Origin: Guyparkeria hydrothermalis
Lineage (GTDB): Bacteria > Pseudomonadota > Gammaproteobacteria > Halothiobacillales > Halothiobacillaceae
NCBI RefSeq assembly: GCF_023555385.1
Contig: NZ_JAJSED010000001.1
Span: 496,001 to 560,000 of the forward strand
Reading direction: 5' to 3'
Length of the DNA stretch: 64,000 bases
Made by a program: the position numbers and the translations under genes. Shown one piece after another: positions 33,960 through 42,397 of the stretch. The notes beneath the pieces are model-generated. The model was not told the DNA's origin and ran no database searches. It worked only from the letters and a program-made list of their open reading frames with translations. Within the stretch, counting starts at the first letter, position 1. Each line of letters begins with the position of its first letter.

Positions 33960-34184
33960 ATGGCCCGTTTTTTCCGTCGCAAGCGTTTTTGCCGTTTCAC
34001 CGCCGAGGGCGTGAAGCACATCGACTACAAGGACATTGACACCCTGCGTCAGTACGTCACCGAGACCGGCAAGATCGTGCCGAGCCGTGTGACCGGTACC
34101 AAGGCCCGCTATCAGCGTCAGCTGCAGGCTGCCATCAAGCGTGCGCGCTTCCTGGCCCTGCTGTCGTACACCGACCGTCACTGA
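33960..34184 (+). CDS. rpsR: 30S ribosomal protein S18
   Basis: 74 residues, normal length. Basic N-terminus [12 protein letters not shown], then the S18 signature region [19 protein letters not shown] and [20 protein letters not shown]. It binds 16S rRNA as a heterodimer with S6. Twenty bases separate it from rpsF and 35 from rplI, with no priB between as in enterics. Confidence 0.98.
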   Translation: MARFFRRKRFCRFTAEGVKHIDYKDIDTLRQYVTETGKIVPSRVTGTKARYQRQLQAAIKRARFLALLSYTDRH

Positions 34185-34219
34185 TCGCGTCCGTCCCCAG
34201 ATTCCAGGAGTCAATATCC

Positions 34220-34675
34220 ATGCAAGTCATTCTGTTGAGTAAGGTCGAGAACCTGGGCTCGCTGGGCGACGTCGTTCGCGTCCGCCCGGGCTACGCCCGC
34301 AACTTCCTGATCCCGTACGGCAAGGCCAAGCCGGCGACCAAGGCCAACATGGCCGAGTTCGAAGAGCGCCGTGCCGAGCTGGAGAAGAAGGCCGCTGAAG
34401 AGCTGGCCGCCGCACAAGCCCGTGCCGGCAAGCTGGGCGAAGAGCCGAGCGTCACCATCCCGGTCAAGGCCGGTGCCGAGGGCAAGCTGTTCGGTTCCGT
34501 CGGTACCGACGAGATCGCCAAGGCAGTCACCGACACCTACGGCGTCGATATGGAGAAGCGCGAAGTGCGCATGCCGGAAGGTGCGCTGCGTGCGCTGGGT
34601 GAGTTCCCGATCCAGCTGCACCTGCACTCGGAAGTCGACGTCGACATCAACGTCGTGGTCGTCCCCGAGCAGTAA
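34220..34675 (+). CDS. rplI: 50S ribosomal protein L9
   Basis: 151 residues. N-terminal domain [19 protein letters not shown] with the L9 signature [13 protein letters not shown], a long connecting helix rich in Glu, Ala and Lys, and the C-terminal domain with [16 protein letters not shown]. It binds 23S rRNA at the base of the L1 stalk. Last gene of the operon and followed by a strong terminator. Confidence 0.98.
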   Translation: MQVILLSKVENLGSLGDVVRVRPGYARNFLIPYGKAKPATKANMAEFEERRAELEKKAAEELAAAQARAGKLGEEPSVTIPVKAGAEGKLFGSVGTDEIAKAVTDTYGVDMEKREVRMPEGALRALGEFPIQLHLHSEVDVDINVVVVPEQ

Positions 34676-34724
34676 GCCGATACCCGATCGCCGATCCGTC
34701 AGCGACGGTCGGCCGATCCAAGAG

Positions 34725-34753
34725 CCCGCCCCCCAAAGGGGCGGGTTTTTTTT
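34725..34753 (+). terminator. Rho-independent terminator after rplI
   Basis: Perfect 8-bp stem CCCGCCCC / GGGGCGGG (34725-34732 with 34738-34745), five-base loop CCAAA, followed by eight T. It ends the rpsF-rpsR-rplI transcript. Confidence 0.95.
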
Positions 34754-34798
34754 GTCCTGCTGAAGGTGATCGTTGTGAGGAACCGAGTTGGCGAGTCG

Positions 34799-34827
34799 TG
34801 GTCAACTGCCGGCACAGGGCGTATCAT
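34799..34827 (+). promoter_or_regulatory. Candidate promoter for dnaB-alr
   Basis: -35 TGGTCA (34799-34804), 17-bp spacer, -10 TATCAT (34822-34827). The -10 is 5 of 6 and the -35 is 4 of 6 to consensus. It lies between the rplI terminator and dnaB, giving a leader of about 77 bases. Confidence 0.5.
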
Positions 34828-34910
34828 CTATTCCTCCCCGCGACCGCGATTTCGTCCTTGCCTGGCGATGCGGGGTCCGTACGCCGAACAGCCGCTGGTA
34901 GCCGTTGCCC

Positions 34911-36338
34911 ATGTCTCTTCCGGAATACACTTCCGATTCGCCGAAACCTGATCGTCGCCCCAAGCCGGCGGCCGTCGGTTCGCCGCTGTCTCTGCGGGTT
35001 CCGCCTCACTCTCAGGAGGCCGAGCAGGCCGTTCTCGGTGGGCTGATGCTCGATCCGCTTGCCTTCGAGCAGGTTGGCGACAAGCTGCGCGACGAGGATT
35101 TCTATTTCCACGATCACCGGGTGATTTTCCGGGTGATCGACGAGCTGGCCGAGCGCAATCAGCCGTTCGACGCCATGGTCGTCTCCGAACGCCTCAAGAC
35201 GATCGAAAAACTCGAGGACGTTGGTGGTAACGATTACCTGGCCGCATTGGTCGACTCCGTTCCGAGTGCGGCCAACATCGCGGCCTACGCCGAAATCATT
35301 CGCGAGCACTCGCTGCTCCGTCGTCTGATCGAGGTCGGCACCGAGATTTCCCGGAAGAGCTATCAGACCGAAGGGCAGACCGCCTACGACGTCCTCGAGA
35401 CTGCCGAAAAGGCCATCTTTGCGATCGCCGACGAGGGCGCGCGCACGCGCCGCGGTTTCCAGAGCATCACGGACCTGCTCACGGTGGCGATGGACCGGAT
35501 CGCCGAGCTCTACGAGAACAAGGGCGAGGTCACTGGCATCAGTACCGGTTTCCGTGACCTTGACGACATGACGACCGGTCTTGGCAAGGGTGACCTTGTG
35601 ATCGTCGCCGGGCGCCCGTCGATGGGTAAGACCACCTTCTCGATGAACATCGCCGAAAACGTCGCGCTGTACGGCGAGAAAGCCGTGGCGGTGTTCTCGA
35701 TGGAAATGCCGGGGGACCAGCTCGCGGTGCGGATGCTGTCCTCTCTCGGTCGTATCGACCAGACCAAAGTGCGCACGGGCCAACTCGAGGACAGCGATTG
35801 GCACCGGATTTCCGGCGCAGTGGGCCAGCTCAGCCAGGCCAAGATATTCATCGACGACACGCCAGCGCTTTCGCCGAGCGATCTGCGTTCGCGTGCCCGA
35901 CGGCTTGCTCGTGAGCAGGATCTGGGTCTTATTGTGGTCGACTACCTGCAGCTGATGCAGGTGCCGGGTTCGAAGGAAAACCGCACCAACGAAATTTCCG
36001 AGATCTCCCGCTCGCTGAAGGCGGTGGCCAAGGAGCTCGATGTACCGTTGATCGCGCTTTCGCAGCTCAACCGCTCTCTCGAGCAGCGCCCCAACAAGCG
36101 CCCGGTGATGTCGGACCTGCGCGAATCAGGCGCGATCGAGCAGGACGCCGACGTCATCATGTTCATCTACCGGGAAGAGGTCTACGAACCGGACACCGAG
36201 AAGAAGGGCATGGCGGAAATCATCATCGGCAAGCAGCGTAACGGTCCGACCGGGACCGTGCCGATGACCTTCCGCGGCAAGAACACCCGGTTCGAGGACT
36301 TCATCAGCCCCGAGAGCGTGCCGGAAGCCTACCGTTGA
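34911..36338 (+). CDS. dnaB: Replicative DNA helicase DnaB
   Basis: 475 residues from the ATG at 34911 (a TTG at 34905 would add two). N-terminal DnaG-interacting helical domain (to about 125), linker, and RecA-like helicase domain with Walker A GRPSMGKTT, Walker B-type LIVVDYLQLM, and the arginine-finger region near RESGAIEQDADVIMFIYR. It unwinds DNA at the replication fork as a hexamer. Its stop overlaps the alr start by one base (TGATG). No intein interrupts the P-loop, a frequent intein site in DnaB. Confidence 0.98.
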   Translation: MSLPEYTSDSPKPDRRPKPAAVGSPLSLRVPPHSQEAEQAVLGGLMLDPLAFEQVGDKLRDEDFYFHDHRVIFRVIDELAERNQPFDAMVVSERLKTIEKLEDVGGNDYLAALVDSVPSAANIAAYAEIIREHSLLRRLIEVGTEISRKSYQTEGQTAYDVLETAEKAIFAIADEGARTRRGFQSITDLLTVAMDRIAELYENKGEVTGISTGFRDLDDMTTGLGKGDLVIVAGRPSMGKTTFSMNIAENVALYGEKAVAVFSMEMPGDQLAVRMLSSLGRIDQTKVRTGQLEDSDWHRISGAVGQLSQAKIFIDDTPALSPSDLRSRARRLAREQDLGLIVVDYLQLMQVPGSKENRTNEISEISRSLKAVAKELDVPLIALSQLNRSLEQRPNKRPVMSDLRESGAIEQDADVIMFIYREEVYEPDTEKKGMAEIIIGKQRNGPTGTVPMTFRGKNTRFEDFISPESVPEAYR

Positions 36339-37438
36339 TGCGTCGGGCCCGACTGACCATTCTCGTCGACGCATTGCGTCACAACCTTGCGGTGGCGCGG
36401 TCCGCGGCCGACGGGCGAGCGGTGTTCGCCGCGGTCAAGGCCGATGGCTATGGTCACGGGCTGCTGACGGCCGCACGGGCGTTCTCGGCAGCCGGCACCG
36501 ACGGCTTCGCCGTGGCAACCCCGGCGGAGGGCCTTGCTCTCCGTGAAGCCGGTCTCACCGAGCGCCTCTTGGTTCTGCAGGGCGCGATGACAGCGCAGGA
36601 ACTCGACCTGGCCTTGGATCACTCGCTCGAAGTCGTCTTCCATGATGTGGCTCAGCTGGACGTGCTCGAATCGCACGCCACAGATCTGCCCGAGGGAGCC
36701 CTGCGTGCCTGGATCAAGGTGGATACCGGCATGCATCGCGCGGGGCTGTCACCCGAGCAGGTGGCCGACGCCAGGGCCCGGCTCGACTCCTGCGCGGCGA
36801 TCGATCCGCATGTCGGACTGATGACGCATTTTGCGCGTGCCGACGAGCCTGACCTCTCCGCAACCGACGCGCAGATCGACGTGTTTCGCTCGGTGGCCGC
36901 CGGCTGGAAGGGTGAGACCAGTCTGTGCAATTCCGCGGCGCTGCTGGGCTGTGAGACAGCCGGTGGCGATTGGGTCCGCCCGGGCATCATGCTGTACGGA
37001 GGCAACCCGTTCATCTTCGGTGAAGCCGCACAGTACGACCTTAGGCCGGCCATGGAGCTCAAGACACAGTTGATCGCGGTACGCGAGGTCCCTCGCGGTG
37101 GTGCCATTGGTTACGGCGGGCGTTTCGTCGCGCCGGAGACCATGCCCGTGGGGGTGGCGTCGGTGGGTTACGGTGACGGGTACCCCCGTCACGCACCGGA
37201 CGGGACGCCTATCCTGGTCAATGGTCGTCGCACGCAGATTGTCGGTCGTGTCTCGATGGACCTGGTCACCATCGATCTGCGTGGCGTCGAGGCGCAGGTG
37301 GGCGACGAGGTCGAATGCTGGGGTAGTGGCCTGGCGATCGACGAGATCGCGCAGGCCTCCGGCACCATCAGTTACGAGCTGATGTGCCAGGTGAGCGGCC
37401 AGCTTCGCGCCGAGGCCCGCATCCTCGGGCAGAGTTGA
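36338..37438 (+). CDS. alr: Alanine racemase
   Basis: 366 residues from the ATG at 36338, which shares its A with the dnaB stop. Fold III PLP enzyme; the cofactor lysine is in FAAVKADGYGHG, and the opposing catalytic tyrosine lies in ASVGYGDGYPR. It converts L- to D-alanine for peptidoglycan. The dnaB-alr pair is common in Gammaproteobacteria. The end is only 3 bp from the convergent stop of the next gene; a 6-bp inverted repeat (TGACGG / CCGTCA) spans both stops but lacks a T run. Confidence 0.96.
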   Translation: MRRARLTILVDALRHNLAVARSAADGRAVFAAVKADGYGHGLLTAARAFSAAGTDGFAVATPAEGLALREAGLTERLLVLQGAMTAQELDLALDHSLEVVFHDVAQLDVLESHATDLPEGALRAWIKVDTGMHRAGLSPEQVADARARLDSCAAIDPHVGLMTHFARADEPDLSATDAQIDVFRSVAAGWKGETSLCNSAALLGCETAGGDWVRPGIMLYGGNPFIFGEAAQYDLRPAMELKTQLIAVREVPRGGAIGYGGRFVAPETMPVGVASVGYGDGYPRHAPDGTPILVNGRRTQIVGRVSMDLVTIDLRGVEAQVGDEVECWGSGLAIDEIAQASGTISYELMCQVSGQLRAEARILGQS

Positions 37439-37441
37439 CGG

Positions 37442-37996
37442 TCAGCCGTCAGCGTCTCCCTCGCGGCGGGTAAGGGCGTTCAGCGTCGCTTCGAGCAGGC
37501 CGCTCTGGGCGCTGGGGTGGGCCGCGATCAGGGCATCCGGCCGGCGTTCACCCTCTACCATCGCGATGAAGGCATGTGCGGTCGAATCCGGGATCCCGGC
37601 GGCCTGCGCGGCATCACGCATCTCGTCGAGCGCGGCGAGCGCTTCATGCTCTCCCCAGGTGGCGGCGAGGATCAGTGCGGCAAGCTGGTCGGCCGCCTCG
37701 GCCTCCGCCTCGGCAACCACCCGGTCCAGCCAGCCCGGCTCGACGGCGGCGCGGTCGATGGTCTCCAGTATCATCCGGTCCTCGTCATCCAGACTCGCGG
37801 CATCGAACGCCCGATTTGCGAGCCGCGCGTCGACGGCATCGCACAGCCCGGCCCAGCCGTTCTCGCGATAATGCGCGATCATGAACTCAGCGGCTTCGCG
37901 TTGGGCGACGGTCGGAGACCTGGCGGGGAGGGCGGAGCTGATCGGTTCGATGAACTCCAGGTGCGCCGCGGCGACCTGACTGGAAACATCCGGCAT
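37442..37996 (-). CDS. Conserved-looking protein of unknown function
   Basis: 184 residues, not recognised. It is acidic, Ala/Glu-rich and mainly helical by eye, with no signal peptide, membrane span or cysteine-metal motif. Readable stretches are REAAEFMIAHYRENGWAGL, the repeated EAEAEAADQLAALILAATW and EHEALAALDEMRDAAQAAG. The coding style (strong GC at third positions, no rare-codon clusters) matches its neighbours. It is convergent with alr and divergent from the aldo/keto reductase (102 bp between the starts), so it is probably a single-gene unit. A scaffold or TPR-like helical role is possible but cannot be supported. Confidence 0.7.
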   Translation of the reverse strand: MPDVSSQVAAAHLEFIEPISSALPARSPTVAQREAAEFMIAHYRENGWAGLCDAVDARLANRAFDAASLDDEDRMILETIDRAAVEPGWLDRVVAEAEAEAADQLAALILAATWGEHEALAALDEMRDAAQAAGIPDSTAHAFIAMVEGERRPDALIAAHPSAQSGLLEATLNALTRREGDADG

Positions 37997-38097
37997 CTTG
38001 GCTACTCTACGTGGCTCGTTATCGACGCGAACCGCAGGGCGGCGGTTCGCCTGAAACAGAGCTTAAGGATCGACGACATCAGGAGCAACGACTGACG

Positions 38098-39138
38098 ATG
38101 GAATACCGACGATTGGGCAACAGCGGACTCGAGGTCAGCGCCATCTGTCTCGGCACCATGACATTCGGCGAGCAGAACACCGAGGCCGAGGCACACCAGC
38201 AGCTGGATCGGGCCGTCGCCTCGGGGATCAACTTCATCGATACCGCGGAAATGTACCCGGTGCCACCATGCGCAGAGACCCAGGGGCGCACCGAGTCGTT
38301 CGTCGGCAGCTGGTTGAAACATCAAAAGCGCGACGATCTGATCGTCGCCACCAAGGTCACCGGAGCGGGGCGTGCCAGCCTCAACCACGTTCGTGGCGGG
38401 CCGCGTGTCACGCGCGACCAGGTCCACAAGGCGATCGACGACAGCCTGCAGCGTCTGCAGACAGACTACGTCGATCTCTATCAGATTCACTGGCCGGACC
38501 GCTACGTGCCCAAGTTCGGCGACGTCTACTACGATCCGGCCCGGCGCCAGGACGCCGAGCCCATCGAGGCGCAGCTCGCGGCCCTCGCTGAACTGGTCGA
38601 GGGAGGCAAGGTCCGGCACATCGGCTTGTCCAACGAAACGCCTTTCGGCGTGATGACTTTCGCCGAAGCGGCCCGTCAGCATGGTCTGCCCATGGTGACA
38701 TCCTTGCAGAACGCCTATCACCTGATGAACCGCAGCTTCGAGACAGGGGGGCTGGCCGAGGTCTGCACCGAGCTCGACGTGGCACTACTGCCCTACAGCC
38801 CGCTGGCATTCGGTCATCTGACCGGCAAGTATCTCGACGATCCGAACGCGGCAGGCCGGATCACCGAATTCCCGACCTTCGGGCAGCGTTACGAAAAGAC
38901 CAACGCGGCGGCCGCGACGCGCGCCTACGTCGAGCTGGCTCGCGAGCATGGACTCTCTCCCGCCCAGATGGCGATCGCCTTCACGTTGCGGCGTCCCGAG
39001 GTGGCCTCGACCATCATCGGCGCAACCTCGCTTGCGCAACTGGATGAAAACATTGCAGCCGGCGAACTGGCACTCTCGGATGACCTGCTAAAGGCGATCG
39101 ACGAGATCGATGCCCGCTACCCGAATCCCACCGTCTGA
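38098..39138 (+). CDS. tas: Aldo/keto reductase, Tas family
   Basis: 346 residues from the ATG at 38098, which has AGGAG about 12 bases before it. The protein reads very like E. coli Tas: LEVSAICLGTMTFGEQN at the start, INFIDTAEMYPVPP with the catalytic Asp and Tyr, LQTDYVDLYQIHWP with the conserved His, and NETPFGVMTF. NADPH-dependent carbonyl reduction is the family reaction; the true substrate of Tas is not known (in E. coli it can suppress tyrosine auxotrophy in starving cells). The dehydrogenase follows after 12 bp, so the two probably form an operon for reduction and oxidation of aldehydes. Confidence 0.92.
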   Translation: MEYRRLGNSGLEVSAICLGTMTFGEQNTEAEAHQQLDRAVASGINFIDTAEMYPVPPCAETQGRTESFVGSWLKHQKRDDLIVATKVTGAGRASLNHVRGGPRVTRDQVHKAIDDSLQRLQTDYVDLYQIHWPDRYVPKFGDVYYDPARRQDAEPIEAQLAALAELVEGGKVRHIGLSNETPFGVMTFAEAARQHGLPMVTSLQNAYHLMNRSFETGGLAEVCTELDVALLPYSPLAFGHLTGKYLDDPNAAGRITEFPTFGQRYEKTNAAAATRAYVELAREHGLSPAQMAIAFTLRRPEVASTIIGATSLAQLDENIAAGELALSDDLLKAIDEIDARYPNPTV

Positions 39139-39150
39139 ACGGACCCGCTC

Positions 39151-40614
39151 ATGAGTCTCGATGTTCTGTCAGAAACACGCGATAACCGACTGTTTCGGGA
39201 GAGTTGCTTTGTCGGCGGGAAGTGGGTTCCCGCGAGCGGTGACGACCGAATCGCCGTCACCAATCCCGCCAACGGAGAGACGTTGGGTCACGTGCCCCGG
39301 CTGGGCACTGACGAGACCCGCCGGGCGATCGAGTCGGCTGCGGAAGCGTGGCCGGCCTGGCGCAAGCTGACGGCGGAGGCCCGCGGAGCGATCCTGTATC
39401 GCTGGCATGAGCTGATGCTGGCCCACGAGGACACACTCGCGACGATCATGACGCTGGAACAGGGTAAGCCACACGCGGAGTCCGCCGGCGAGATCCGTTA
39501 TGCCGCGTCGTTTCTCAAGTGGTTTGCCGAGGAGGCCCGACGGGCCTACGGTCGGACGATCCCGCCGGCCGCCGCCGGCCAGCACATTGTCGTGCTCCGA
39601 CAGCCTATCGGGGTTGCCGCGGCGATCACCCCGTGGAATTTCCCCTCGTCGATGATTACCCGCAAGGCGGGCGCCGCACTGGCAGCCGGCTGCCCCATGG
39701 TGGTCAAGCCAGCCAGTGCCACACCGTTCTCGGCGCTCGCGCTCGCCGTACTGGCAGACGAGGCGGGCGTTCCCGCGGGGGTATTCAACGTGGTGACTGG
39801 GTCGGCACGAGAAATCGCCTCAGAAATGACGTCCAACCCTCTGGTCAGGAAGGTGTCGTTTACCGGGTCGACCGAGGTGGGTAGTGCCCTGATGCGCGAC
39901 TCTGCCGCCAATGTGCAGAAGGTTTCCCTGGAACTTGGCGGCAATGCTCCATTCATCGTGTTCGATGATGCGGATCTCGACGCGGCCGTGGATGGGGCGA
40001 TCGCCGCCAAGTTTCGCAATACCGGCCAGACCTGTGTCTGCGTGAATCGCTTCTACGTCCATGAGGCGGTCCACGATACGTTCGTGGAGAAGCTCAGGCA
40101 CCGAGTGGAGGCGCTTCGCCTGGGTGACGGCCTCGATCCGGAGACCGACGTCACGCCGCTGATCGATTCGGCAGCAGCCGACAAGGTGTTGTCCCACGTC
40201 GAGGACGCCACGAGTCGTGGCGCGACGCTGGTTAGCGGTGGCAGACGTCACGATCGGGGTGAAAACTACGTGCTGCCGACATTGCTCACGGGTATACGAC
40301 ACTCGATGCGCGTGGCGCAGGAGGAGACCTTCGGTCCGCTGGTCGCGATTTCCACCTTCCACGACGAGCAGGAAGCGATCAAGCTGGCCAACGACACACC
40401 GTTCGGGCTTGCTGCCTACTTCTACAGCGAGAACGTGCATCGCGTCTGGCGTGTTGCCGAAGGGATCGAGGCCGGGATGATCGGCATCAACGCCGGCCTG
40501 ATTTCCAACGCAGCCGCGCCTTTTGGCGGGGTCAAGGCATCCGGGCTTGGCCGAGAAGGCGCCACCGAAGGTCTCGATGAGTACCTCGAGACCAAGTACC
40601 TGCTGATGGGCTGA
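39151..40614 (+). CDS. gabD: Succinate-semialdehyde dehydrogenase-type aldehyde dehydrogenase
   Basis: 487 residues, standard ALDH length. NAD(P) fold with ITPWNFPSSMITRKAGAALAAGC, then FTGSTEVG, the catalytic glutamate in SLELGGNAPFIVF and the catalytic cysteine in NTGQTCVCVNRF. The second Cys two residues later recalls the redox-switch pair of GabD. The C-terminus PFGGVKASGLGREGATEGLDEYLETKYL is typical of GabD. It oxidises succinate semialdehyde or a related aldehyde. No gabT/aminotransferase is nearby; the operon partner is tas, so the physiological substrate is open. Confidence 0.85.
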   Translation: MSLDVLSETRDNRLFRESCFVGGKWVPASGDDRIAVTNPANGETLGHVPRLGTDETRRAIESAAEAWPAWRKLTAEARGAILYRWHELMLAHEDTLATIMTLEQGKPHAESAGEIRYAASFLKWFAEEARRAYGRTIPPAAAGQHIVVLRQPIGVAAAITPWNFPSSMITRKAGAALAAGCPMVVKPASATPFSALALAVLADEAGVPAGVFNVVTGSAREIASEMTSNPLVRKVSFTGSTEVGSALMRDSAANVQKVSLELGGNAPFIVFDDADLDAAVDGAIAAKFRNTGQTCVCVNRFYVHEAVHDTFVEKLRHRVEALRLGDGLDPETDVTPLIDSAAADKVLSHVEDATSRGATLVSGGRRHDRGENYVLPTLLTGIRHSMRVAQEETFGPLVAISTFHDEQEAIKLANDTPFGLAAYFYSENVHRVWRVAEGIEAGMIGINAGLISNAAAPFGGVKASGLGREGATEGLDEYLETKYLLMG

Positions 40615-40694
40615 TGACCAGCTTGTTTTGGCGGTGAACTCGAAGGCTCTGCGTCGGCGTAGCCGCCTTCCGCCGTGAGGCCCGGGGTAATTCG

Positions 40695-40708
40695 CCAATA
40701 CGTATTGG
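40695..40708. repeat. Perfect 14-bp palindrome upstream of the YqjD-like operon
   Basis: CCAATACGTATTGG reads the same on both strands. It lies 66 bp before the YqjD-like start, in the 159-bp gap after gabD. A second small inverted repeat (GTCGC-GTG-GCGAC, 40715-40727) follows. It could be an operator; no -35/-10 pair is clear around it. Confidence 0.4.
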
Positions 40709-40773
40709 ATTCCCGTCGCGTGGCGACTACGCTCAGGTCGTCTCAGCCGAATTCAATCCTGGAGGATTCCGAC

Positions 40774-41115
40774 ATGGCACAATCGAGCGAGAAAGACAGC
40801 AACGCCGAACTTGAAGCGGTCAAGGCCGATCTCGCGCAGCTGCGCGGCGACGTCGGTGACCTGCTGAAAGCATTTCGCGAACAGAGCCAGGAACGCGTGC
40901 GCGATCGCGCCACCCAGGCACGTGACGACGTCCAGGCCGCCTTCGATGAGGGCATGGACACGTTGAATCGCGGCTATCGGCGCGCCCGCGAGCAGGGCGA
41001 ACGTCGGGTCGAGGATGCCGAGCAGCTGGTCGGCAATCATCCGCTGACGTCGGTGGTTGCCGCGTTCGGCATCGGTTTCGTCATCGCCAAGTTGCTTGAC
41101 GGAGGCCGGCACTGA
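40774..41115 (+). CDS. ElaB/YqjD (DUF883) family membrane-anchored protein
   Basis: 113 residues from the ATG at 40774, which has GGAGG 8 bases before it. A long charged, helical, coiled-coil-like segment (about 1-85, many Arg/Glu/Asp/Gln) ends in a C-terminal hydrophobic anchor HPLTSVVAAFGIGFVIAKLLDGG, the glycine-zipper tail of the DUF883 family. In E. coli ElaB and YqjD are tail-anchored inner-membrane proteins that bind ribosomes and are made in stationary phase under RpoS. First gene of a three-gene operon equivalent to yqjD-yqjE-yqjK. Confidence 0.85.
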   Translation: MAQSSEKDSNAELEAVKADLAQLRGDVGDLLKAFREQSQERVRDRATQARDDVQAAFDEGMDTLNRGYRRAREQGERRVEDAEQLVGNHPLTSVVAAFGIGFVIAKLLDGGRH

Positions 41116-41390
41116 AACCTCTCACCGATTATGTACTCGCGCTGACTGCACTGGTCGAGGCCGAAGGCCGGCTGCTGCGGCAGCAGGTCGGGCGCACGGC
41201 GGCCGCCGTGGTGCTGATCGGGCTGGTCGGGCTGCTCGTTGCGGTCGCCATCGGGTTCGGCATGGCGGGTCTCTATTACTGGCTCGTCCCGTACTGGGGT
41301 GTCGCGCCCACGCTCGCTGCCATGGGCGGTCTCTGCCTGGCCGTCGCGGCCGTGTTGGGTGGCTGGGCCTATCGCTGGTTACGGCGATGA
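41112..41390 (+). CDS. YqjE-like (phage holin superfamily III) membrane protein, probable CTG start
   Basis: 92 residues if translation starts at the CTG at 41112, which overlaps the stop of the previous gene (CTGA) and has GGAGG seven bases upstream (41101-41105). The only other possible start, a GTG at 41208, would remove the conserved-looking amphipathic N-terminus (TDYVLALTALVEAEGRLLRQ) and leave only the membrane part. Two membrane spans follow: VVLIGLVGLLVAVAIGFGMA and APTLAAMGGLCLAVAAVLG. YqjE-like proteins accompany YqjD-like proteins in an operon and are thought to be structural membrane proteins. The unusual start codon is inferred from spacing and coding continuity. Confidence 0.72.
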   Translation: MKPLTDYVLALTALVEAEGRLLRQQVGRTAAAVVLIGLVGLLVAVAIGFGMAGLYYWLVPYWGVAPTLAAMGGLCLAVAAVLGGWAYRWLRR

Positions 41391-41725
41391 ATGGCAGCGA
41401 ACGGCTTCGCCAGCGCGCCGCGCAGCGGGATGATCGGGTAGGGCGGTCGGAAACCGTTTCACCGGCGGTGGAGGTCGAGCTGGCCAAGCGCCGCCTGCGC
41501 CACAGTGGCGATCGACTGCAGGCGCGTGTCGATCTGCTGGGGCTGCCGCTGGAAATCGAAGCGCGCTATCACCCTTGGCGGACCCTAATGGTCGCCGCCG
41601 CGTCAGGTGTCGCCGTCGCAGAGCTCGACCGGGCAACGCATGGATCTCTCCGGCGACCGCTACTGCGCGAGCTGATGCCCTTGCTTCGAACCCTCAAAGC
41701 GTGCGGTGGTCTCACTAGGCGCTAA
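41387..41725 (+). CDS. Small basic protein, YqjK-like position
   Basis: 112 residues, joined to the previous gene by an ATGA overlap; a longer open frame to 41057 is inside the upstream genes. Arg/Leu-rich and basic, with a modestly hydrophobic segment near WRTLMVAAASGVAVAEL. It is the third gene of the YqjD-YqjE-like set and so occupies the place of yqjK, but similarity to YqjK is positional rather than clear in sequence. No enzyme motif is seen. Confidence 0.65.
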   Translation: MNGSERLRQRAAQRDDRVGRSETVSPAVEVELAKRRLRHSGDRLQARVDLLGLPLEIEARYHPWRTLMVAAASGVAVAELDRATHGSLRRPLLRELMPLLRTLKACGGLTRR

Positions 41726-41744
41726 TCCACCCCTTGGAGGCGTC

Positions 41745-42383
41745 ATGCCGCGGCAGGAAAGCCAGACCAACCCGACCGGTGGGGGATCCGTCGAGGCTCC
41801 CCCGCACAATCTTGGTGACCTGTTGCAACGGATCGCCGAGGTGGCATCGGACCGGGAGGACGTCTACCTGGCGACCATCATGGAGGCGCTGGGCACCCGG
41901 TCGTTCGGCCCGGTGGTGCTGCTCGTCGGCCTGGTGATGGTTTCTCCATTGAGCGGCATTCCCGGATTGCCCACGACAATGGCAATCGGGCTGCTACTGA
42001 TCTCGATGCAACTAATGTTCGGCCGGGAGTCCTTCTGGCTGCCCGGCTGGTTGATGAATCGTCACTTGTCCTCCGGCCGGGTTCAGCGGACCGTGCGCTG
42101 GCTCGACCGGCCGGCGCGCTTTATCGACTGGTGGTTGCGGCCTCGATTCTGCGTGCTTGCCTCGAATGGCGGAGCCATGCTGATCGCGGGTATCTGTACC
42201 GTCCTCGCCCTGATCATGCCGGTGCTCGAACTGGTGCCGTTCTCGACCACGGCCGTCGGCATCGCGGTCGTCGCCTTCGGTCTGGCGCTGGTGGCCCTCG
42301 ACGGACTGTTCGTCCTGATGGGGCTTGCCTATCTGCTGATCGTCGCCGGACTGGCCGTCACCGGCTTTACCGTCGGCGGCTGA
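41745..42383 (+). CDS. ExoD family membrane protein, copy 1
   Basis: 212 residues from the ATG at 41745, with TTGGAGG eight bases upstream. The N-terminal soluble part (LGDLLQRIAEVASDREDVYLATIMEALGTRSFG) is followed by four or more membrane spans. The family marks are FGPVVLLVGLVMVSPLSGIPG near the first span and the FGRESFWLPGWL segment. ExoD was named for an effect on exopolysaccharide and alkaline survival in Rhizobium; its molecular function is unknown. It follows the YqjK-like gene by 19 bp and probably belongs to the same transcript. A second ExoD-like gene lies at 44928. Confidence 0.87.
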   Translation: MPRQESQTNPTGGGSVEAPPHNLGDLLQRIAEVASDREDVYLATIMEALGTRSFGPVVLLVGLVMVSPLSGIPGLPTTMAIGLLLISMQLMFGRESFWLPGWLMNRHLSSGRVQRTVRWLDRPARFIDWWLRPRFCVLASNGGAMLIAGICTVLALIMPVLELVPFSTTAVGIAVVAFGLALVALDGLFVLMGLAYLLIVAGLAVTGFTVGG

Positions 42384-42397
42384 CGAGCCCGATTTCC

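Noticed and set aside
37437-37452. Inverted repeat over the alr and convergent stop codons as a terminator
   Set aside because: Only a 6-bp stem with no T run on either strand; probably weak at best.
41112-41390. Holin-superfamily gene as a prophage remnant
   Set aside because: It belongs to the YqjD-YqjE chromosomal set; no other phage genes are nearby.
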